Assembly: GCA_031549175.1 (NCBI GenBank)
Contig: JAVBQH010000011.1
Span: 1-9,417, forward strand
Direction of reading: 5' to 3'
DNA: 9,417 nt
Source of the DNA: WRIS01 sp031549175
Lineage (GTDB): Bacteria > Actinomycetota > Coriobacteriia > Coriobacteriales > Eggerthellaceae
Shown here: one piece after another, positions 6,193-9,417 of the stretch
Layout: each line of letters begins with the position of its first letter
Position numbering within the stretch: the first letter of the stretch is position 1
Translations under genes and position numbers: made by a program
Notes under the pieces: model-generated
Told to the model about the DNA's origin: nothing
Databases searched by the model: none
What the model saw: only the letters and a program-made list of their open reading frames with translations

Positions 6193-7497
6193 CTACTTCC
6201 CTTCCCTCATATCGATGATGCGCTTTGCCTTGCCTTCGCTTCTCTCAATCGTTTTCGGCTCGACGATCTTCACATCGATCGATACCTGCAGGTTGCTCTT
6301 GAGCTCGCCTGCGATGCTCTTCTTGAGCGCCTCAAGCTTGCGTACCTCGTCGAAGGGGAAATCGGGCACGGTCTCAACGAGCAGCTGGACGTAGTCGAGC
6401 GGCCCTTTCGTGGTCAATACGATCTGGTACTGGGCCGTGACCTCGTCGAATTTGGTGATGACTTCCTCGATCTGTGACGGGAACACGTTGACTCCCCTGA
6501 TGATAAGCATATCGTCGGTGCGGCCTGCGATGCGGTCGATACGGCGAAGCGTTCTGCCGCAGTCGCATGCGCCTTCGACGATGCGCGTGATATCGCGTGT
6601 CCGGTAGCGGATGAGTGGAGAGCATTCCTTGGTCAAGGTGGTGAACACCGCCTCACCCCACTGTCCGTCCGGCACCGGCTGGAGGGTGTCGGGGTCGACG
6701 ATCTCTACCAGGAAGTGGTCCTCGGACACATGGAGTCCGTTTTGGCAGCCGCATTCGCAGGCGACGCCCGGGCCCATGACTTCGGAGAGGCCGTAGATGT
6801 CATGCATCTTTACGCCCAGCTTATCCTGGATCTCTTTTCGCATACCTTCTGAACAGGGCTCGGCTCCGAGTATTGCAGCAGATAGCTTGAATTCTGCAGC
6901 CGGGTCGAACCCTTCCTCGATAGCCGTGTCGGCTATCAAAAGGGCATAGGAGGGGGTGCAGCACAGGATGTCGGATCCAAAATCATTCATGAACTGGACT
7001 TGACGCTTGGTGTTTCCCGAAGACATCGGCACGGTGGTGCATCCGACCGCCTCCGCACCCTGATGGGCACCGAGCCCTCCGGTGAACAGCCCGTATCCGT
7101 AGGCCACCTGCACGATGCTGTCCTTCGAGCCATTGGCGGCAACGATGAAGCGCCCAAAGCAGTCGCCCCAGTTCTTAAGGTCGTTCTCGGTATATCCGAC
7201 AACGGTGGCGGTGCCTGTCGTGCCCGACGACGCATGGATGCGCACAACCTCCTTGTTCGGCACAGCGAACATCTTGAAGGGGTAGGCATCCCTCAGGTCT
7301 TGTTTAGCGGTGAAGGGCAGTTTGCCGATATCCTCGAGGCTCTGTATGTCCCCAGGTGCCACACCGGTCGCGTCGAAGGCCTCCCGGTAGAAGGGGATGC
7401 GCTCATAGACATATGCGACCAGCTTCTTGAGCCGTCCAAGCTGCAGTTCGGCAAGCTTGTCGGCCGGCATGGTTTCAACCTCCTGCTGAAAATACAC
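6193..7497 (-). CDS. paaK: Phenylacetate-CoA ligase (AMP-forming), first copy
   Basis: A complete 434-aa cytoplasmic adenylate-forming ligase of the PaaK family (normal length), interconverting arylacetate, ATP and CoA with arylacetyl-CoA, AMP and PPi. Motifs in order: SSGTTGTA (90-97, P-loop), YGLSEVMGPG (235-244), a cysteine-rich CECGCQNGLH (247-256), RYRTRD (297-302), CDCGR (311-315), GRTDDMLIIRG (325-335), and C-terminal SEGKAKR (420-426) with the lid lysines. The P-loop has Thr-Ala where the second copy has Lys-Pro. Start: GTG 7497 has AAAGG about 8 nt upstream, and the residues it adds (YFQQEVET) align with FDPQIET of the paralog, so homology favours it. However, ATG 7470 has a perfect AGGAGG at 8 nt and may also, or instead, be used. 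It begins 26 nt after the end of the VanW/G5 reading frame and is followed 2 nt later by the ACT gene. Confidence 0.95.
   Translation of the reverse strand: MYFQQEVETMPADKLAELQLGRLKKLVAYVYERIPFYREAFDATGVAPGDIQSLEDIGKLPFTAKQDLRDAYPFKMFAVPNKEVVRIHASSGTTGTATVVGYTENDLKNWGDCFGRFIVAANGSKDSIVQVAYGYGLFTGGLGAHQGAEAVGCTTVPMSSGNTKRQVQFMNDFGSDILCCTPSYALLIADTAIEEGFDPAAEFKLSAAILGAEPCSEGMRKEIQDKLGVKMHDIYGLSEVMGPGVACECGCQNGLHVSEDHFLVEIVDPDTLQPVPDGQWGEAVFTTLTKECSPLIRYRTRDITRIVEGACDCGRTLRRIDRIAGRTDDMLIIRGVNVFPSQIEEVITKFDEVTAQYQIVLTTKGPLDYVQLLVETVPDFPFDEVRKLEALKKSIAGELKSNLQVSIDVKIVEPKTIERSEGKAKRIIDMREGK
7479..7484 (-). promoter_or_regulatory. Consensus Shine-Dalgarno inside the paaK 5' end
   Basis: AGGAGG, 8 nt upstream of ATG 7470, the tenth codon of the longer paaK reading. 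It makes 7470 a credible real or secondary start. Against that, the same bases encode Gln-Glu-Val of a stretch that is conserved in the paralog. Confidence 0.45.
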
Positions 7498-7523
7498 GTT
7501 TGCTGCCTTTCTTGTCCTGGGTT

Positions 7524-7853
7524 TTATGCTGCCGGGGGTTCTTCCTTCTTCGGCCCCTCGACCTTTACCTCGTTTTTCGGTTCGTAGACCGATGCAAAGA
7601 CTTGCTCGCTTATTATTTTACCCTGTTTGTCTTTCACCGTACGCACAACCGTGATCTTGCTCCCGTCGACGCCGGGGGTCTTCACATAGCTCGTACCAGG
7701 TTTAAGGCTCTCGTCGGTGATGGTCTTGGTCTTGAACTTCTCGCCCTCTTCCCAGTTCCCTGTTGCGGTGCTTACCTGGTATTCGGGGCTTACCCCAAAG
7801 AGGCAGGCGGTGATGCTCGTGCCTGTATACGAGGTGGTGAGCCAAACGTCCTA
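7524..7853 (-). pseudogene. In-frame continuation of the VanW gene after TAG, with G5-like domain
   Basis: Immediately after the TAG at 7853-7851 the same frame stays open for 108 codons to a TAA at 7526-7524. The first 20 residues (DVWLTTSYTG, then TSITACLFG) read as the missing end of a VanW domain. Residues about 45-98 resemble a G5 domain: PGTSYVKTPGVDGSKITVVRT would be its first half, followed by a GK turn and a QVFASVYEPKNEV strand. The tail ends GPKKEEPPAA. VanW followed by G5 is a common architecture, so this is the authentic C-terminus of the upstream gene. Most likely the gene carries a nonsense change (CAG, TCG, GAG or AAG to TAG are single-base routes) or a sequence error; readthrough cannot be excluded. 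It explains all of the apparent gap before paaK. Confidence 0.85.
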
Positions 7854-9392
7854 GGCCAGGGTGTTCTTCCATTTGAGGTCGAGGTCCGGCCAGCTGACTG
7901 CGGCGTCCCTCCCTGCCGGATAGCTCGCGATGTAGAGTGTGTGGTTGTGCCTTTCGGTGACAGGCAGGCCCGACTTGTAGACCGCGTTGAAGATCGTTGT
8001 CGCGACCTGGCATATCCCTCCTCCGATGTCATCAACGTACTCGCCGTCGAGGATGGTGCCCGCGCCTAAGAATCCCGCTTCGGCGTTGCAGTTCCCCGCC
8101 GTCTCGTTGAACGACCATACGCCTCCGTCTGCCTTGATAACCGAGTTGTTCAGCTTGTCGGCCGCAAGGTGGATATTATGGTTCCTGTTGGTCGCCGATT
8201 CTGTGTATTCGCTCGTATACTCGGCGAAGTTGCTTACTATGCCGTAGTCGAGCGCGTCTCCGAGGCTAAGCTTCTCGGGGATCGGCGTCGAGTCCACCTG
8301 GACGGCAAGCTGCTCGGTCGGTGCGGCACCCTTCCCATCGACCGGGAAAAGGGTCTGGTTCAGATCGTCGATTGCCTTGTTTGCAAGGGGTACCGTGCCC
8401 TCGGCGTTCGCGGATACATAGGCCGCCGAGTTCTCGACAGCGAAGCTGACGGTCACATGGCCTCCGTCGAAGACCGGCTTCAAGTGCCCGAAAACGGCCC
8501 CTTTTGCCTTTTGGTAGTCGACAAAAGGCTGCAGCACCCAGGCATCGCCTTGCTTCGAGGTTTTTGTGGATATCCAACTTCCGAACGTCTTCGAATCGAC
8601 CGGCCAGGCTGTCCCGTTGTAGTTGAACTGTACGCCGTATTTGATTGCTTGGTTCACCTGGTCGCACGTTATCTGAGCCGCTTCCTCGGTGATTTGGAGA
8701 GCTGCATATTCGGCACGGGCGACAAGGAATGCGTGGGGCTCGTCGCTGGTAAAGAACGCCGTGTCCAATTCTGATTTGAATTTGTCACGGTCGATCATGG
8801 TCCCGTCATGGCCGGCGGTCACGTGGGCGGTCCCATCGGCGACCTCGATATTGTAGTTGACCCTCGGGCTTGCTATGCTCGCATCGATATCGGCAGTCAG
8901 GGCCTCAACCGCGGCATCGTTGTAGCTGGCGCGGGGGGATATCTCATAACCGTTCAGAGCCGCGTTGACGCGGTTCATGATGCCGCCGTCGTCGCGGCCG
9001 TAATCCAGCGCCTCATCAACCATGCCCTCGACATCGACCGAGGCGGCAAGCATCGCAGAATCGGTGGTCCACAGCTGCTTGTTTTCGCGTGCATCCTCGA
9101 TCTGCTGCTGCTCGGCCGAAGACATGTTCATAGATTGCCTGACGGTCGGCTCGATACTCGCTGCTGCCGCATCGTTTGAGAATATGTTGATATTCTTGCC
9201 TACCAGAAGCGGCTCGTATTGGTCGTAGATGATCCTGCGCGCCTCTTCGACCGACTTGCCGCCGAGGTCGACGGTTCCGACCTTTACTCCGGGGTATATC
9301 CTCCCCCAGTTCAAACCAAGGTCTACCAAGCCGCCGACGAGAAGCACAGCCACCACGATCACCACAGCAGCCGCCAACTTGCTGCGCTTCAT
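7851..9392 (-). CDS. VanW-family membrane-anchored protein, cut by in-frame TAG
   Basis: An envelope protein of 513 aa up to the TAG. Residues 1-6 are basic and 7-25 form one membrane segment, so the rest should face outward. YPGVKVGTVDLGGKSVEEA (33-51) starts a region resembling the peptidoglycan-binding-4 domains that precede VanW domains. The VanW domain begins near 378 and includes NRNHNIHLAADKLNN (402-416), WSFNE (426-430) and GGGICQVATTIFNAVYKSGL (457-476). The function of VanW is not established; it is linked by name and context to glycopeptide resistance and the cell wall. The TAG falls some 20 residues before the expected end of the domain, in KWKNTLA. ATG 9392 lacks a well-placed ribosome site; TTG 9395 has GGG 9 nt upstream, and the frame stays open to 9417, so the true start may lie outside the window. 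Confidence 0.85.
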   Translation of the reverse strand: MKRSKLAAAVVIVVAVLLVGGLVDLGLNWGRIYPGVKVGTVDLGGKSVEEARRIIYDQYEPLLVGKNINIFSNDAAAASIEPTVRQSMNMSSAEQQQIEDARENKQLWTTDSAMLAASVDVEGMVDEALDYGRDDGGIMNRVNAALNGYEISPRASYNDAAVEALTADIDASIASPRVNYNIEVADGTAHVTAGHDGTMIDRDKFKSELDTAFFTSDEPHAFLVARAEYAALQITEEAAQITCDQVNQAIKYGVQFNYNGTAWPVDSKTFGSWISTKTSKQGDAWVLQPFVDYQKAKGAVFGHLKPVFDGGHVTVSFAVENSAAYVSANAEGTVPLANKAIDDLNQTLFPVDGKGAAPTEQLAVQVDSTPIPEKLSLGDALDYGIVSNFAEYTSEYTESATNRNHNIHLAADKLNNSVIKADGGVWSFNETAGNCNAEAGFLGAGTILDGEYVDDIGGGICQVATTIFNAVYKSGLPVTERHNHTLYIASYPAGRDAAVSWPDLDLKWKNTLA

Positions 9393-9417
9393 CAAGGATG
9401 CAAGCCCTTTGAACAGG

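Noticed and set aside
7524..7850. A separate small gene in the interval between the VanW TAG and paaK.
   Set aside because: The open frame is exactly in phase with the VanW gene and begins with the missing end of the VanW domain, with no start codon or ribosome site of its own at the right place.
7851..7853. Pyrrolysine or general amber recoding as the explanation of the VanW TAG.
   Set aside because: Six neighbouring genes terminate at TAG with tightly spaced downstream starts, so TAG is a working stop here. A local nonsense change or error is simpler.

Overview
The window is a compact, moderately high-GC stretch in which every gene I can support reads on the minus strand, so transcription runs from about 9400 down to 1. 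The gene set fits an anaerobic gut- or rumen-type actinobacterium, most likely class Coriobacteriia. The evidence is a ferredoxin-dependent indolepyruvate oxidoreductase, AMP-forming arylacetate-CoA ligases, a VanW/G5 surface protein, a D,D-carboxypeptidase with an actinobacterial-looking neighbour, and an FHA protein with a GarA/OdhI-like ETTQ motif. The class is inferred from gene content and style; there is no rRNA or other marker.

Layout in the direction of transcription. (1) A membrane-anchored VanW-family protein starts near 9392, possibly upstream of the window. An in-frame TAG at 7851-7853 interrupts it, but the same frame continues for 108 more codons, completing the VanW domain and adding a G5-like domain, and ends at a TAA at 7524. 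(2) A phenylacetate-CoA ligase (paaK) at 7497-6193 is followed 2 nt later by a tandem-ACT protein (6190-5765). (3) A serine D-Ala-D-Ala carboxypeptidase (about 5772-4372) overlaps the ACT gene by 8 nt. (4) A small zinc-ribbon/FHA protein lies at 4328-3882. (5) iorA (3792-2059) and iorB (2049-1450) encode the two subunits of indolepyruvate:ferredoxin oxidoreductase. (6) A second tandem-ACT protein (1445-1026) and a second paaK (1015 to beyond the left edge) follow.

The metabolic core is a two-step aryl-acid module. IOR interconverts arylpyruvates with aryl-acetyl-CoA, CO2 and reduced ferredoxin. The PaaK-type ligases interconvert aryl-acetyl-CoA with free arylacetates such as phenylacetate, 4-hydroxyphenylacetate and indoleacetate. 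The two ACT proteins are plausible aromatic amino-acid sensors. Direction (fermentation of Phe/Tyr/Trp to aryl acids, or assimilation of aryl acids into amino acids) cannot be read from the sequence. Two cell-envelope genes and one FHA signalling gene sit inside or beside this module.

The points most worth following up are: the FHA protein with an ETTQ motif next to a TPP-dependent 2-oxoacid oxidoreductase, which resembles the GarA/OdhI control of 2-oxoglutarate dehydrogenase; the in-frame amber codon in the VanW/G5 gene, in a window where TAG ends six of the eight genes with a visible end; and the two paaK-ACT pairs in opposite gene order on either side of the envelope/signalling/ior block. 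I see no tRNA, rRNA, CRISPR array, insertion sequence or convincing rho-independent terminator. Apart from 7498-7850, which is filled by the VanW/G5 tail, there is no gene-free stretch longer than about 90 bp.
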